This document shows positions 27,734 to 36,648 of a stretch of DNA of 64,000 bases, in pieces; the first letter of the stretch is position 1, and every line of letters begins with the position of its first letter. Source of the DNA: Gemmataceae bacterium (lineage in GTDB: Bacteria > Planctomycetota > Planctomycetia > Gemmatales > Gemmataceae); the NCBI GenBank assembly GCA_022842245.1, contig JALHPZ010000020.1, forward strand, positions 51,822 through 115,821, given 5' to 3'. The notes beneath the pieces are model-generated. The model was not told the DNA's origin. It made no database searches and saw nothing but the letters and a program-made list of their open reading frames with translations. Position numbers and translations under genes: made by a program.

Positions 27734-28765
27734 TCACCGCTTGGGCGTGTATTCCGGCGGCAGGAGCAGCGCGATCGGTGGCGGGCGGTCGTCGACGCGC
27801 GAGGCCGGCTTTGCCAACGGGCGGCGCTCTTCGCGAACCTCGCGGTCCGGGGCGGCCCCGCGATGCACGATCGGTGCCTCCAGCTTCGGCACGCCCGACA
27901 GGCCGCTCATGCGCACGTCCACATCCCCGCCGCCGGCGCGGCTGGCGAGTGCCGTTGTGCCGCTCGCCTTCCCCTTCGCAACGCGTTGCGGCGGCGTGCG
28001 CAGCGAGTCGATCCACTTCTCTTCCAATTCGTCCACACTCTCGAAGCCGTAAACGTCCCGGACGGCGGCCTCCCAGTTGCGGTTGTCGTTCTTCATGCCG
28101 GTCCGCACGAACTTCAGGAACTTCGTCCGGCCTCCGTGCTGGTTGATCAGGTAGTCGCAGATCGAATAGCCCTGCGCGTAGACGACGATCATGTCGCGCG
28201 GGTATTCCTTGAGGGTCAGCAGGACGCGGAGCTTGATGCCCCGGCCGCCGTTGAGGATCTGCCGGCAGCGGATGTCGTGCTCGAAGCATTCGTTCTCATT
28301 CTCGCTGAGCACACTGCCGCCCTCGTCGGCCCAGCGGGGCACCGCCTGGCCGAAGTGGTACGCGAGCACCGTGTGCGTCACTTCGTGGGGCAGCACGCTT
28401 TCCAGGAGTTGCTTCTGCTCACCGAAGATGTGCATGGATTGCGAGAGCACGCCGCCGCGCCCGCCCGCGCTGCCGAACGTGAACGTCGTCGCCCCACCGG
28501 CGTCCTTCATGCGGATCTCGACCTTCAACGGGCAGCGCTGGTTCCAGTTCGGCATTGTCTCGCCGAGCCATTCCATCGCCTTCTCGCGGCGGTAGTGCTC
28601 GGCCATGTCGCCGAACTTCTCGGCCAGGTCCTTGCTGGGCGCGGTGACGCGGAAGTTGGTGGTGACGTAGGCCCCGGAGCGGTCGAATTCGCCCTCCGCG
28701 GCCGTGGCCGGAAACGATGCGAGAAGTAACGCGGACGCGAGAGCGAACAGCCGACGCAGAGTCAT
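27734..28765 (-). CDS. secreted gluzincin-type metallopeptidase-like protein
   Basis: The 343-residue protein has a signal peptide (MTLRRLFALASALLLASFPATA). The zinc motif is HEVTH (His127, Glu128, His131), followed 17 residues later by Glu148 in WADEGG, the gluzincin arrangement HExxH-x-E. A region around YAQGYSICDYLINQHGG and a long, basic, Pro-rich C-terminal tail of about 80 residues follow. The overall pattern resembles the peptidase MA-like families of unknown substrate. It converges with the SDR gene, with 1 bp between stops. Hydrolase activity is inferred from motif geometry. Confidence 0.7.
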   Translation of the reverse strand: MTLRRLFALASALLLASFPATAAEGEFDRSGAYVTTNFRVTAPSKDLAEKFGDMAEHYRREKAMEWLGETMPNWNQRCPLKVEIRMKDAGGATTFTFGSAGGRGGVLSQSMHIFGEQKQLLESVLPHEVTHTVLAYHFGQAVPRWADEGGSVLSENENECFEHDIRCRQILNGGRGIKLRVLLTLKEYPRDMIVVYAQGYSICDYLINQHGGRTKFLKFVRTGMKNDNRNWEAAVRDVYGFESVDELEEKWIDSLRTPPQRVAKGKASGTTALASRAGGGDVDVRMSGLSGVPKLEAPIVHRGAAPDREVREERRPLAKPASRVDDRPPPIALLLPPEYTPKR

Positions 28766-29032
28766 TCCCTTGACCTCCGTACGGAACCGACCGGAAATTC
28801 TGGGCAGAGTCTAGACTCGAAGGAACTTTAACCGCAAGCCCGATGCCGTGCGGTCCGTTCATGGGGAAAGAAAACGATTGTTGGGGCGAATCGTGCCGGC
28901 ACGCGGGCGTTTGGGGCGCATGCGGGTCGTGCGGGCGGGACGGCGCGGGCCGGTTCGACGCGGCAAGTCTTACATTTCGGTTTGATTTGACCCGAAGTTG
29001 TAAAAAGTACCAGGAACAGTACAGGTTCGCAT
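28766..29032. promoter_or_regulatory. divergent leader between metallopeptidase and prpB
   Basis: This 267-bp gap lies between divergent starts and should contain both promoters. A TTGACC at 28987-28992 resembles a -35 box, but no well-spaced -10 follows. The prpB side is AT-rich just before the start (TTGTAAAAAGTACC). No operator palindrome was identified. Confidence 0.3.
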
Positions 29033-29920
29033 ATGTCGCAATCCACAATTACGCCCGGTGCCGCGCTCCGCTTGGCCGTCGAGGCCGAGCGACCGTTGCA
29101 GGTCGTCGGCACGGTGAACGCCTACTGCGCGATGCTCGCGGCGCGGGCCGGATTCCGCGCGCTCTACCTCTCCGGGGCCGGCGTCGCGAACGCCTCGTTC
29201 GGTCTGCCCGATCTCGGCATCACGAGCTTGAACGACGTCTGCGAGGATGTGCGGCGGATCGCGGCCGCGACCCCGGTCCCGCTGCTCGTCGATGCCGACA
29301 CCGGCTGGGGCGGGGCGTTCTCGATCGCGCGCACGATTCGAGAATTGAACCGCGCCGGGGCGGCGGGCTGCCACCTCGAAGACCAGGTGCAGGCCAAGCG
29401 CTGCGGGCATCGGCCGGGCAAGGCGCTCGTGTCGGCCGGCGAGATGAGCGATCGGATCAAGGCGGCCGTGGATGCGCGGACGAACGACTTCGTCATCATG
29501 GCCCGCACCGACGCGCACGCCAGTGAGGGGCTGAACGCGGCCCTCGATCGTACCTACCAGTACGTCGAAGCCGGTGCGGACATGATCTTCGCCGAGGCGC
29601 TCGCAACGCTGGACGAATATCGCGCGTTTACTTCGTCGCTGTCGGTGCCGGTGCTGGCGAACATCACCGAGTTCGGCAAGACGCCGCTGTTCACCGTGGA
29701 CGAGCTGCGCTCCGCCGGCGTGCGGCTCGTGCTCTATCCGCTGAGCGCCTTCCGCGCCATGTCGAAGGCCGCGATGACCGTATTCGAAACGATCCGCACG
29801 CAGGGGACGCAGGCATCGGCCATCGGCGCGATGCAGACGCGGGCCGAGCTGTACGACGTGCTGAACTATCACGACTACGAGCGAAAGCTCGACGAGCTGT
29901 TCGCGCAGGAGCCGAGATGA
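29033..29920 (+). CDS. prpB: 2-methylisocitrate lyase
   Basis: The 295-residue product is a full-length member of the isocitrate lyase/PEP mutase family. PrpB cleaves 2-methylisocitrate to pyruvate and succinate in the methylcitrate cycle of propionate catabolism. Visible signatures are VDADTGWGG (metal-binding Asp near 87-89), [14 protein letters not shown] with catalytic Cys124 in [13 protein letters not shown], and [11 protein letters not shown]. The start at 29033 fits the family's N-terminus. The stop overlaps the prpC start (ATGA), and prpD follows, so gene order supports the call over carboxy-PEP mutase. Confidence 0.95.
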   Translation: MSQSTITPGAALRLAVEAERPLQVVGTVNAYCAMLAARAGFRALYLSGAGVANASFGLPDLGITSLNDVCEDVRRIAAATPVPLLVDADTGWGGAFSIARTIRELNRAGAAGCHLEDQVQAKRCGHRPGKALVSAGEMSDRIKAAVDARTNDFVIMARTDAHASEGLNAALDRTYQYVEAGADMIFAEALATLDEYRAFTSSLSVPVLANITEFGKTPLFTVDELRSAGVRLVLYPLSAFRAMSKAAMTVFETIRTQGTQASAIGAMQTRAELYDVLNYHDYERKLDELFAQEPR

Positions 29921-31059
29921 CCGAACCGACGTTCAAGCCGAAGAAGTCCGTCGCACTCTCCGGCGTCGTCGCGGGGAGCACCGCGCTGTGCACCGTCGGC
30001 CGCAGTGGCAATGACCTCGAATACCGCGGCTACGACATCCTCGAACTGGCGGCGCACTGCGAATACGAGGAGGTCGCGCACCTGCTCGTCCACGGCACGT
30101 TGCCGACTCGCACGGAGTTAGCGGCCTACAAGGCGAAGCTGCGATCGCTGCGCGAGCCGCCGCCCGTCGTGCTCGCCGTGCTGGAATCGCTCCCCGCGAC
30201 GGCGCACCCGATGGACGTGCTGCGCACCGGCGTCTCGGCCCTCGGCTGTGCGACGCCGGAGAAAGAACCCTTCTCCCCCGAAGCCGGCCGCGCCATCATC
30301 GACACGCTCCTCGCTTCGCTCGGCTCGATGCTGCTCTACTGGCATCACTTCTCCAAATCCGGCAAGCGCATCGACGTCCGCACCGAAGACGATTCCATCG
30401 GCGGGCACTTCCTGCATCTCCTGCACGGCAAGCCGCCGTCGGCATCGCACGTGCAGGCGATGCACGCCTCGCTGATCCTGTACGCCGAGCACGAGTTCAA
30501 CGCCTCGACCTTCACGGCCCGCGTCATCGCCGGCACCGGGTCGGACCTCTATTCCTGCATCGCCGGAGGCATCGGCGCCCTGCGCGGCCCGAAGCACGGC
30601 GGCGCGAACGAAGTCGCGGCCGTCATTCAGAAGCGATACTCCTCCGCGGACGAGGCCGAGGCCGACATCGTGAAGCGCGTGGCCGCAAAGGAGATCGTCA
30701 TCGGTTTCGGCCATCCGGTCTATTCGATCTCCGATCCACGCAACGTCGTCATCAAGCGGATCGCGAAGGAACTCTCCGACGAGGTGAACGACACGGCCAT
30801 GTACGACGTGGCCGAGCGCATCGAAGCGGTGATGATGCGCGAGAAGAAGATGTTCCCGAATCTCGACTGGTTCAGTTCCGTGGCGTACGAACGAATGGGA
30901 ATCCCGGTGAGCTTTTTCACGCCGCTGTTCGTGATGGCGCGCACGGCCGGCTGGGGGGCGCACGTGTTGGAGCAGCGAGCGGACAATAAGATCATCCGCC
31001 CGAGCGCGAACTACACCGGCCCCGACTCGCGGGCCTTCGTGCCAATCGAAAACCGTTGA
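29917..31059 (+). CDS. prpC: 2-methylcitrate synthase
   Basis: The 380-residue product belongs to the short citrate synthase family. It condenses propionyl-CoA with oxaloacetate to 2-methylcitrate. Evidence: [27 protein letters not shown] at the N-terminus, the active-site His in [26 protein letters not shown] with the second His, and [13 protein letters not shown]. Length and sequence are of the methylcitrate synthase type, and the position between prpB and prpD decides between this and housekeeping citrate synthase. Its stop codon forms the first base of the long inverted repeat that separates it from prpD. Confidence 0.95.
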   Translation: MTEPTFKPKKSVALSGVVAGSTALCTVGRSGNDLEYRGYDILELAAHCEYEEVAHLLVHGTLPTRTELAAYKAKLRSLREPPPVVLAVLESLPATAHPMDVLRTGVSALGCATPEKEPFSPEAGRAIIDTLLASLGSMLLYWHHFSKSGKRIDVRTEDDSIGGHFLHLLHGKPPSASHVQAMHASLILYAEHEFNASTFTARVIAGTGSDLYSCIAGGIGALRGPKHGGANEVAAVIQKRYSSADEAEADIVKRVAAKEIVIGFGHPVYSISDPRNVVIKRIAKELSDEVNDTAMYDVAERIEAVMMREKKMFPNLDWFSSVAYERMGIPVSFFTPLFVMARTAGWGAHVLEQRADNKIIRPSANYTGPDSRAFVPIENR

Positions 31060-31153
31060 ACCACGAAAAACACGAATAAGACGAATGAAATCCAAGAAAT
31101 TCTGTTCTTGGTTTTGACTGTTTTCATTCGTCTTATTCGTGTTTTTCGTGGTT
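31059..31153. repeat. long inverted repeat between prpC and prpD
   Basis: Two perfect 32-bp arms, 31059-31090 and 31122-31153, begin aaccacgaaaaacacgaa on opposite strands. A nested 7-bp inverted repeat lies in the centre (ccaagaa 31092-31098, ttcttgg 31105-31111), so the transcript can form a long compound hairpin. The arms are much more AT-rich than the surroundings. The element begins at the prpC stop and ends 16 bp before the prpD start. It could attenuate, process or stabilise the prp mRNA, or be a mobile palindrome. Confidence 0.92.
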
Positions 31154-31169
31154 AGAAATCTGGGGATTT

Positions 31170-32609
31170 ATGAGCCACGACTTCACGAGCGCGGTCCGGC
31201 CTGAAGCGGATGGGCTGCTGCAGCAGATCGCCGATTACGTCCTCGCGACGGATCGCATTGCCAGCCCCATCGCGTTCGACACGGCCCGGCTCTGCCTCGC
31301 CGATTCGCTCGGTTGCGCCTTGCTGGCGCTGGATTATCCGGCCTGCACCAAGCTGCTGGGCCCTGTGGTGCCCGGCGCGACAATGCCCGGTCGCGGGGCG
31401 CGCGTGCCGGGCACGGGCTACGAGTTGGAACCGGTGCAGGCGGCGTTCAACATCGGAGCGATGGTGCGCTGGCTGGACTTCAACGATACCTGGCTCGCCG
31501 CCGAGTGGGGCCACCCGTCGGACAACCTGGGCGCGATTCTCGCCGTCGCCGACTGGCTTGGCCGCGGCGGAACTCCGCTGACAGTGCGCGATGTCTTCGT
31601 CGCCATGATTCAGGCCCACGAAATCCAGGGCGTACTCGCGCTGGAGAACGGCTTCAACCGCGTCGGCCTCGACCATGTGCTTCTCGTGCGCATCGCCTCG
31701 ACGGCCGTGGCCACGCGGATGCTCGGCGGTAACCGCGAGCAGATCGTGAACGCGCTCTCGAATGCCTTCCTCGACGGCGGCGCGTTGCGAACCTATCGCC
31801 ATGCGCCGAACACCGGCTCGCGCAAGAGCTGGGCCGCCGGCGACGCCACGAGCCGCGCCGTACGCCATGCGCTGATGGCGCTGACCGGCGAGATGGGCTA
31901 TCCGAGCGCGCTCTCCGCGCCGCGCTGGGGATTCCAGGACGTGCTCTTCAAGGGGAACCCGGTGAAGTTGGCGCAACCGTTCGGCACGTACGTCATGGAG
32001 CAGGTGCTCTTCAAGATTTCCTTCCCCGCCGAGTTCCACGCCCAGACCGCTGTCGAAGCCGCGATCCTGCTGCATCCGAAGATCGTGTCTCGTATCGACC
32101 AGATCGCGCGCGTCGTGATCGAGACGCAGGAGAGCGGAAAGCGGATCATCGACAAGACCGGCCCGCTGGCGAACCCGGCCGACCGCGACCACTGCCTGCA
32201 ATACATGACGGCGATCGGCCTGCTGAAGGGATCACTGACGGCCGAGGACTACGAAGATTCCGCGGCCGCCGACCCCCGCATCGACGCATTGCGGGCGAAG
32301 ATGATGGTCGTCGAGAACCCGCAGTTCACCCGCGATTACCTCGATCCGGCGAAGCGCTCGATCGGAAACGCCGTGCAGGTCTTTTTCTCGGACGGCACGT
32401 CGACAGAGCGCATCGCCGTCGAGTATCCCCTCGGCCATGCGCGCCGGCGCGAGGAAGGGATTCCGGTCCTGCTGGCGAAGTTCGAGGCGAATCTGGCGGG
32501 CCGGTTGCCGGAAGGCCGGGACACGGCGATTCGGAGCCTGTTCGCCGATCCGGCGTCGCTCGCCGCGACCCCGGTCGTGCGACTGATGGAATTGTTGGCG
32601 GTTAGTTGA
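31170..32609 (+). CDS. prpD: 2-methylcitrate dehydratase (MmgE/PrpD family)
   Basis: The 479-residue product starts at the ATG at 31170, preceded by GGGG. PrpD dehydrates 2-methylcitrate to cis-2-methylaconitate. Family blocks include [85 protein letters not shown], and [19 protein letters not shown]. Length matches bacterial PrpD (about 480). It completes prpBCD; no prpE, prpF/acnD or prpR regulator is visible, so propionyl-CoA activation and control must lie elsewhere. The 3' end overlaps the convergent next gene by 8 bp. Confidence 0.95.
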   Translation: MSHDFTSAVRPEADGLLQQIADYVLATDRIASPIAFDTARLCLADSLGCALLALDYPACTKLLGPVVPGATMPGRGARVPGTGYELEPVQAAFNIGAMVRWLDFNDTWLAAEWGHPSDNLGAILAVADWLGRGGTPLTVRDVFVAMIQAHEIQGVLALENGFNRVGLDHVLLVRIASTAVATRMLGGNREQIVNALSNAFLDGGALRTYRHAPNTGSRKSWAAGDATSRAVRHALMALTGEMGYPSALSAPRWGFQDVLFKGNPVKLAQPFGTYVMEQVLFKISFPAEFHAQTAVEAAILLHPKIVSRIDQIARVVIETQESGKRIIDKTGPLANPADRDHCLQYMTAIGLLKGSLTAEDYEDSAAADPRIDALRAKMMVVENPQFTRDYLDPAKRSIGNAVQVFFSDGTSTERIAVEYPLGHARRREEGIPVLLAKFEANLAGRLPEGRDTAIRSLFADPASLAATPVVRLMELLAVS

Positions 32610-33324
32610 ACTTCGAGATCTTGTCCACAAGGTCCTTCACGCCGTCCGGCTTGCAAAGGTACCAGCCGGACGCGGCGACCTTCGCACCGTTCATGCCGAC
32701 CTTTGTCACGACCACCAGTTCCACGGGCTTGGCATCCTTGTCGGTTGGAATCAGTTCGAGCGTGCAAAGCGGGCCGGTTGTAATCGAAGACACCAGCACC
32801 TTCCGGTCCCAATCGTTCTTGAGCGGCACCGCGATCACGCGGTTCGCGACCTTCGGCTTGCGAGACAGTGCCAGCTTCTTGCCCGCGTCGACGGTCCAGG
32901 ATTCCGCGGCGGGCGCGTCGTCCTTCCCCTTGGCCTTGGGGTCGGGCTTCTTGGCCGGCTGGCCCTCGATGTTCAGTCCGGCGAGCGGTCCGGCCGAGGT
33001 CGAACCGGTCTGATCGCTGCGGACCCGGATCGTGCACGGGGTCTTGTTTTCAATCGAAAACTTCACGATGTCGCCGTGGTAGATCTGCCCGGCGATGACG
33101 TTCAGTTCGTCGGAAAATGACAGGACGACGTTGCTGCGCCAGGCCTTCAGCCAGTCCGCCTGCGTCACGTCGTCGGGCACGGCGATGAGGACCTTCTCGA
33201 CCTCGGCGGCCATGGCGGCGGCCTTCGGGTCGACCTTCTTCTTGTCCTGGGCGCGGGCGTCGGAGAGGAAGCCGGCGAGGACGAGGAACAGGAACGGCAG
33301 GCCGATCGCGTGGAGCGTTCGCAT
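32602..33324 (-). CDS. exported protein of unknown function
   Basis: The 240-residue product starts at 33324, giving a signal peptide ([25 protein letters not shown]). After a Lys-rich segment it has a mixed domain with [24 protein letters not shown] and repeated beta-strand-like blocks ([56 protein letters not shown]), interrupted by a [14 protein letters not shown] linker. No catalytic motif or known family is recognised. A periplasmic location is likely. Confidence 0.7.
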   Translation of the reverse strand: MRTLHAIGLPFLFLVLAGFLSDARAQDKKKVDPKAAAMAAEVEKVLIAVPDDVTQADWLKAWRSNVVLSFSDELNVIAGQIYHGDIVKFSIENKTPCTIRVRSDQTGSTSAGPLAGLNIEGQPAKKPDPKAKGKDDAPAAESWTVDAGKKLALSRKPKVANRVIAVPLKNDWDRKVLVSSITTGPLCTLELIPTDKDAKPVELVVVTKVGMNGAKVAASGWYLCKPDGVKDLVDKISKFN

Positions 33325-33431
33325 GGGAGAACCCCGTGGAGCCGGGATCGGCCGGGAGGTTTGGTGAGTACGCCGATCACCGGATGCGGCCCATCGTACC
33401 CGTACCGGACGGGATCGCAAGCGATTTCGTT

Positions 33432-33455
33432 ACTTCACCGCCAGAACGGCGTCGA
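33432..33455. repeat. 24-bp direct repeat, left copy
   Basis: Identical 24-bp copy of the sequence at 34085-34108, beginning acttcaccgccagaacggcg. The right copy is the 3' end of the O-methyltransferase gene and encodes DAVLAVK before the stop. This left copy, in non-coding DNA, also reads GFRLDAFDAVLAVK and a stop on the minus strand. The two copies bracket the small two-gene module at 33551-34068. Confidence 0.85.
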
Positions 33456-33550
33456 AGGCGTCTAGCCGAAAGCCATCCGGCTCGTGGGAATCATGAAATG
33501 GATGGAGTATCTTTCTATTGCAGGATATTATGGGAATGGAGGTGCGAACG

Positions 33551-33781
33551 ATGAATAGCCATGAATCCGACGCCGATCGCATCGCAAAGCTCGAAGCGGA
33601 GCTGACACGAGTCAAGACCGAACGGGACCTGTACAAGGGATCGGTCTCGGCGTTGCTCCGCGAATCGCCCGTATTCGAAATTCCGACCGACGAGGAATTG
33701 CGCCAGTGCGAGACGGGACCGTTCGGTGAATCGATGTCCGAGATCCTGGCCGAATACCGAAAGAAGCTAGGCGCGTCGTGA
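33551..33781 (+). CDS. small coiled-coil protein, possible antitoxin
   Basis: A 76-residue protein from the ATG at 33551, chosen because GGAGG lies about 9 bases upstream; earlier in-frame starts exist at 33518 and 33533. It is acidic and probably helical at the N-terminus (DADRIAKLEAELTRVKTERDLY), with EIPTDEELRQCETGPFGESMSEILAEYRKKL at the C-terminus. No DNA-binding fold is obvious. Its stop overlaps the start of the next small gene (GTGA), the usual arrangement of antitoxin then toxin. The antitoxin role is inference from size and coupling. Confidence 0.6.
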   Translation: MNSHESDADRIAKLEAELTRVKTERDLYKGSVSALLRESPVFEIPTDEELRQCETGPFGESMSEILAEYRKKLGAS

Positions 33782-34068
33782 AAGACGAACGATATCGAAT
33801 CGTGAACCTGCCCTTGGCGTCGGCGCAGCTTCGGGCGATCCTCGACGCCGCATCGAAACAGGGCCGTTTGCAGGAGGTCGTCGAAGCCGGTGAATGGATG
33901 CACTCCGAACTCGAAAGAAACCCCATGGATTTCGGCGAATCCCGTGATTACAAGATCGCGTCGCAACTCTATATGCGGGTCGGGTTCGTCTCTTCGCTCT
34001 TTGTGCTGTTCGGCGTACACCAATCGCGGAAAGTCGTCTTCGTTTTAAAGATCGGCTGGAAAGGTTAG
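33778..34068 (+). CDS. RelE/ParE-like small protein, possible toxin
   Basis: A 96-residue protein from a GTG that overlaps the preceding stop. An N-terminal helical half (SAQLRAILDAASKQGRLQEVVEAGEW) is followed by NPMDFGESRDYK, then RVGFVSSLFVLFGVHQSRKVVFVLKI. The order, with a helical region, a GESR-type turn and two closing strands that end in a basic/hydrophobic -VFVLKI, resembles the RelE/ParE toxin fold; it is recognised by pattern only. The pair lies inside a 24-bp direct repeat, consistent with a mobile or recently acquired cassette. Confidence 0.55.
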   Translation: MKDERYRIVNLPLASAQLRAILDAASKQGRLQEVVEAGEWMHSELERNPMDFGESRDYKIASQLYMRVGFVSSLFVLFGVHQSRKVVFVLKIGWKG

Positions 34069-34082
34069 ACGAGGCCGAATCC

Positions 34083-35105
34083 TCACTTCACCGCCAGAAC
34101 GGCGTCGATGGGCGATGGCGTGCGGCAGCCCGTCACTTCGCGGAACCCGGCGGCCAACAAAAGGGATTCATACTCGCCGAGCGTGCGCTCGCGGCCCTCG
34201 GTGCACGTCAGCATGTTCAGATCCTGCAGCTGCGCCCAGCGCGGGCCGGACTTGTCCTCCCACAAAAGCTTCTCGGCGATGAGCAATCCGCCGCCCGGCG
34301 GCAGCGCGTCCACGATGCGCTTCAGCAGTTTCTCGCACTTCGCCGTCGTCCAGTCGTGAAGGATGCGGCCGAGGGCGTAGAGGTCCGCCTTCGGGAGATC
34401 ACCCGTGAAGAAATCCCCGGCGACGACGGCGATGCGATCCTTCACCGGCGATGCGCCGACGATCTCGTTCGCCAGCGGCACGGCGGCGGGGAGGTCGAAG
34501 ACGATGCCGTTCAAGTTCGGCCAGCGCTGGCAGAGGGCGATCGTCAGGTGCCCGGTGGCGCCGCCGAGGTCGGCGACGAGACGGAATCGCGAGAGATCGA
34601 AGGCGTTCGCGACGTGGGGCGAGCTGAGCACGCCGAAGCCGTGCATGCCCATCAGGAACTCGCGCTTGCGGGCTTCGTTCTCGAAGAAGCGGTCGAAGAT
34701 CGGGCCTTCGGTGCCGTAGGTCTGCTTCCAGCGGTGGGTGCCTTCGCGGACGGCGTCTTCGAGGTTGGCCCAGAGTTTCCAGATCACATCGTTCGAGTAG
34801 TTGATGTACCCGGTGAAGCGATGCGGGCTGGCGCTCGTAAGGTAGGCGTTTGCGGCCGGGGTGTTGGCGTAGAGGTCGCCGGACTTCGTCAGCAGGCCGA
34901 GGCCGACGAGCGCGTTGAGCAGCCGTTCGAGCGTGTCGGCGTCCGCATGGATGTCGGGTGCCAGTTCGTTCGCGGTCTTCGGCCCGTCGGCGAGGCGGTC
35001 GAAGACGCCGAGCGAGACGCCGGCGAACATCGTCTTCGACCGGCGAAAGGCTTCGATGTAATCGAGGACGAGCGACGGGTCGGGCGGCGTGAGGTCGGTG
35101 GCCAT
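34083..35105 (-). CDS. SAM-dependent O-methyltransferase (acetylserotonin/hydroxyindole type)
   Basis: The 340-residue product has an N-terminal winged-helix dimerisation domain (FRRSKTMFAGVSLGVFDRLADGPKTANELA), then a class I methyltransferase domain with motif I LVADLGGATGHL, NGIVFDLPAAV, and GRILHDWTTAKCEKLLKRI, typical of the hydroxyindole O-methyltransferase-like family. The methyl acceptor is unknown. Two small genes upstream (a Dabb-domain protein and an unknown protein) end 3 and 6 bp apart, forming a compact operon whose last gene this is. Its final 24 bases are duplicated at 33432-33455. Confidence 0.88.
   Translation of the reverse strand: MATDLTPPDPSLVLDYIEAFRRSKTMFAGVSLGVFDRLADGPKTANELAPDIHADADTLERLLNALVGLGLLTKSGDLYANTPAANAYLTSASPHRFTGYINYSNDVIWKLWANLEDAVREGTHRWKQTYGTEGPIFDRFFENEARKREFLMGMHGFGVLSSPHVANAFDLSRFRLVADLGGATGHLTIALCQRWPNLNGIVFDLPAAVPLANEIVGASPVKDRIAVVAGDFFTGDLPKADLYALGRILHDWTTAKCEKLLKRIVDALPPGGGLLIAEKLLWEDKSGPRWAQLQDLNMLTCTEGRERTLGEYESLLLAAGFREVTGCRTPSPIDAVLAVK
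34085..34108. repeat. 24-bp direct repeat, right copy
   Basis: This copy overlaps the last codons of the O-methyltransferase gene; the other copy is 653 bp to the left. Bases on either side of the two copies differ, so the repeat is exactly 24 bp. Confidence 0.85.
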
Positions 35106-35111
35106 GCGTGG

Positions 35112-35516
35112 TTACTTCTTTTCGACGAGTTCCCAGGAAACGTCCCGGCAGGCGAAGTAGATGTCGGCGGCGCGGAAGTCGTGGACGCCGGGGCGCTCGC
35201 CGGACACGAGGGACCAGGCGTCGAGGGCGACGAAAAACTGCCCCTGGAAGTAGCCGAAGTGCGCATCGGGCAGCCGGCCCGGCACGCCGCCCGGCCGCTT
35301 CTGGATGCGCAGTTCGTCGACGGCGGTCAGGAGCAACCGGAGTCGGACCGGCTTCGGCTGATCGTCGAGGTTCTTGATCGCCGGCACCACGCGCAGCACG
35401 ACGTCCACATCCAGCCCGCCCTTGCGGTAGCGCTGACGGAGGCGCAGGATGCGGCCGCCGGCGAAGCGGAACCGTCGGGCGAAGTTCGGGAGTTCGAGCG
35501 CTTGGAGGTTCGTCAT
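35112..35516 (-). CDS. hypothetical protein in methyltransferase operon
   Basis: A 134-residue protein without a signal peptide or transmembrane segment. It has a basic N-terminal half (RFRFAGGRILRLRQRYRKGG), predicted strands (LDVDVVLRVVPAIK; KPVRLRLLLTAV) and an aromatic C-terminus (DIYFACRDVSWELVEKK). I do not recognise the family. It lies 3 bp after a Dabb protein gene and 6 bp before the O-methyltransferase gene, so it is very probably co-translated with them and may serve the same reaction. Confidence 0.75.
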   Translation of the reverse strand: MTNLQALELPNFARRFRFAGGRILRLRQRYRKGGLDVDVVLRVVPAIKNLDDQPKPVRLRLLLTAVDELRIQKRPGGVPGRLPDAHFGYFQGQFFVALDAWSLVSGERPGVHDFRAADIYFACRDVSWELVEKK

Positions 35517-35519
35517 GGC

Positions 35520-35831
35520 TCACACGTAGGAATCGAAGACGCGGACCTTGCTCCAGTTCGGCTTCATCTCCTCGATGAAGCGGTTGTGCGTCGCGTCGGT
35601 CTGGTAGGCGTCGTGGTCGGCCTTGGTGTCGAAGACCAGGTGCAGGCCGACGTCCCAGTCGCGGTCGTTCACCTCGCGGTCGAGTTCGGCGCACAGCGGG
35701 CCGGCGGCGAAGAAGGCGATCCCCTTCTGGACGTTCAGGTATTTGTGGCAAGCGGCGACAAGTTCCGCGACCTTCGCGGGCGAACTGTCCTTGCACTTGA
35801 AGAAGACGTTGTGCGCGAGGCGTTGGGACAC
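35520..35831 (-). CDS. Dabb (stress-responsive alpha/beta barrel) protein
   Basis: The 103-residue protein has the ferredoxin-like Dabb fold pattern: HNVFFKCKDSSPAKVAELVAACHKYL at the start, VNDRDWDVGLHLVFDTKADHDAYQTDATHNRF in the middle, and VRVFDSYV at the end. Such small dimeric barrels act as monooxygenase-like or cyclisation accessory proteins. It is first in the operon with the unknown gene and the O-methyltransferase. Role in the pathway is inferred only. Confidence 0.85.
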   Translation of the reverse strand: MSQRLAHNVFFKCKDSSPAKVAELVAACHKYLNVQKGIAFFAAGPLCAELDREVNDRDWDVGLHLVFDTKADHDAYQTDATHNRFIEEMKPNWSKVRVFDSYV

Positions 35832-35881
35832 GGCACGATCTCCGGGGAGGATGCGGGTTAGTTTAGGGATCGGGAAACGAA

Positions 35882-35907
35882 AACCGCCGGGAGAATTCCC
35901 GGCGGTT
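35882..35907 (-). terminator. rho-independent terminator of thioredoxin-like gene
   Basis: An 11-bp perfect stem (aaccgccggga / tcccggcggtt) with a 4-base loop lies 19 bp after the stop of the minus-strand gene at 35927-36484. Read on that strand, the stem is followed by TTTTCG. It separates that gene from the downstream Dabb operon. Confidence 0.85.
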
Positions 35908-35926
35908 CCTCGATGCGCGATCGAAT

Positions 35927-36484
35927 TTACTTGGCGGGGACGATCTTGGAGACGTCCTTGGCGATGGCGTCGATGTCGCCATCCTTGATTTCGCCCTTCT
36001 TGAAGCTGTAGTTCGCCTTCACCTTGCGCTCGGTGTAGAGCAGCACGGTGACGTCGGCGTCCTTGGCGATCTTATACTTCTCGGGGCCGGCCGGGTTGTC
36101 CACGGAGAGGACGAGGTGCTTGAGGCCTTCCTTCTTGGCGACGGAGGCGAGCTTGTCGGCGAGCTTGTCGTCGTCGCTGAGGTAGACGGCGTAGCTGCCC
36201 ATCTCGGCCTTTTCGTTCTTCGCGGTCAACTCTTCGAGCTTCTTCAGGAGCTTGACGGTCTGGGGGCAGTCGGCGCTGCGGGCGAAGACGACCGCGACCG
36301 GGTTGTCGCCGTTCTTGCAATACAGGCAGGCCTTCTTGCCGGCGCTTTCGCCGTTGACGTTGAGCGGGTGGAACGGGCCGGGGACGGTGTCGCCGGTTTG
36401 GGGGCCGGACTTGATGTCGCCGGCGAAAGCGACGCCAACGGTGGCGGCGGCGGCGAGAACGGCCGCGAACAGCATCTTCCGCAT
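35927..36484 (-). CDS. exported thioredoxin-fold protein
   Basis: The 185-residue product starts with a signal peptide (MRKMLFAAVLAAAATVGVAFA). The mature protein has PGPFHPLNVNGESAGKKACLYCKNGDNPVAVVFARS, like peroxiredoxin/thioredoxin-fold proteins, and a C-terminal strand-helix unit (DADVTVLLYTERKVKANYSFKKGEI). A CLYC pair is present, but the helix-capping position (RSADCPQTVK) has a single Cys, so redox activity is uncertain. It is monocistronic, with a strong terminator. A periplasmic location is likely. Confidence 0.72.
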   Translation of the reverse strand: MRKMLFAAVLAAAATVGVAFAGDIKSGPQTGDTVPGPFHPLNVNGESAGKKACLYCKNGDNPVAVVFARSADCPQTVKLLKKLEELTAKNEKAEMGSYAVYLSDDDKLADKLASVAKKEGLKHLVLSVDNPAGPEKYKIAKDADVTVLLYTERKVKANYSFKKGEIKDGDIDAIAKDVSKIVPAK

Positions 36485-36648
36485 CTCGAACTCCTGGGAA
36501 CTGAGAGAGACTGAAACGACGACCCGCCCCTATGGCGGATCACGGCCGGATTATTCTAGTCGGGGAATCCCGCGCGGGAACCCACGGCCACTGGCGAATA
36601 CCGCCGACTTGACGGATTCTTTCAGGAATCGGGAAAAACCTTGCCGAT

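Noticed and set aside
28987..29015. Promoter for prpB with TTGACC as -35
   Set aside because: No credible -10 hexamer lies 16-18 bases downstream, so no promoter was called.
33430..34023. Minus-strand open frame across the toxin-antitoxin-like pair ending DAVLAVK
   Set aside because: Only the last dozen residues look meaningful, and they come from the 24-bp repeat; the forward coupled pair has Shine-Dalgarno and GTGA support.
36568..36579. Palindrome tcccgcgcggga upstream of the thioredoxin-like gene as an operator
   Set aside because: Short GC-only palindromes are expected by chance in this composition, and no second copy was found at a related promoter.
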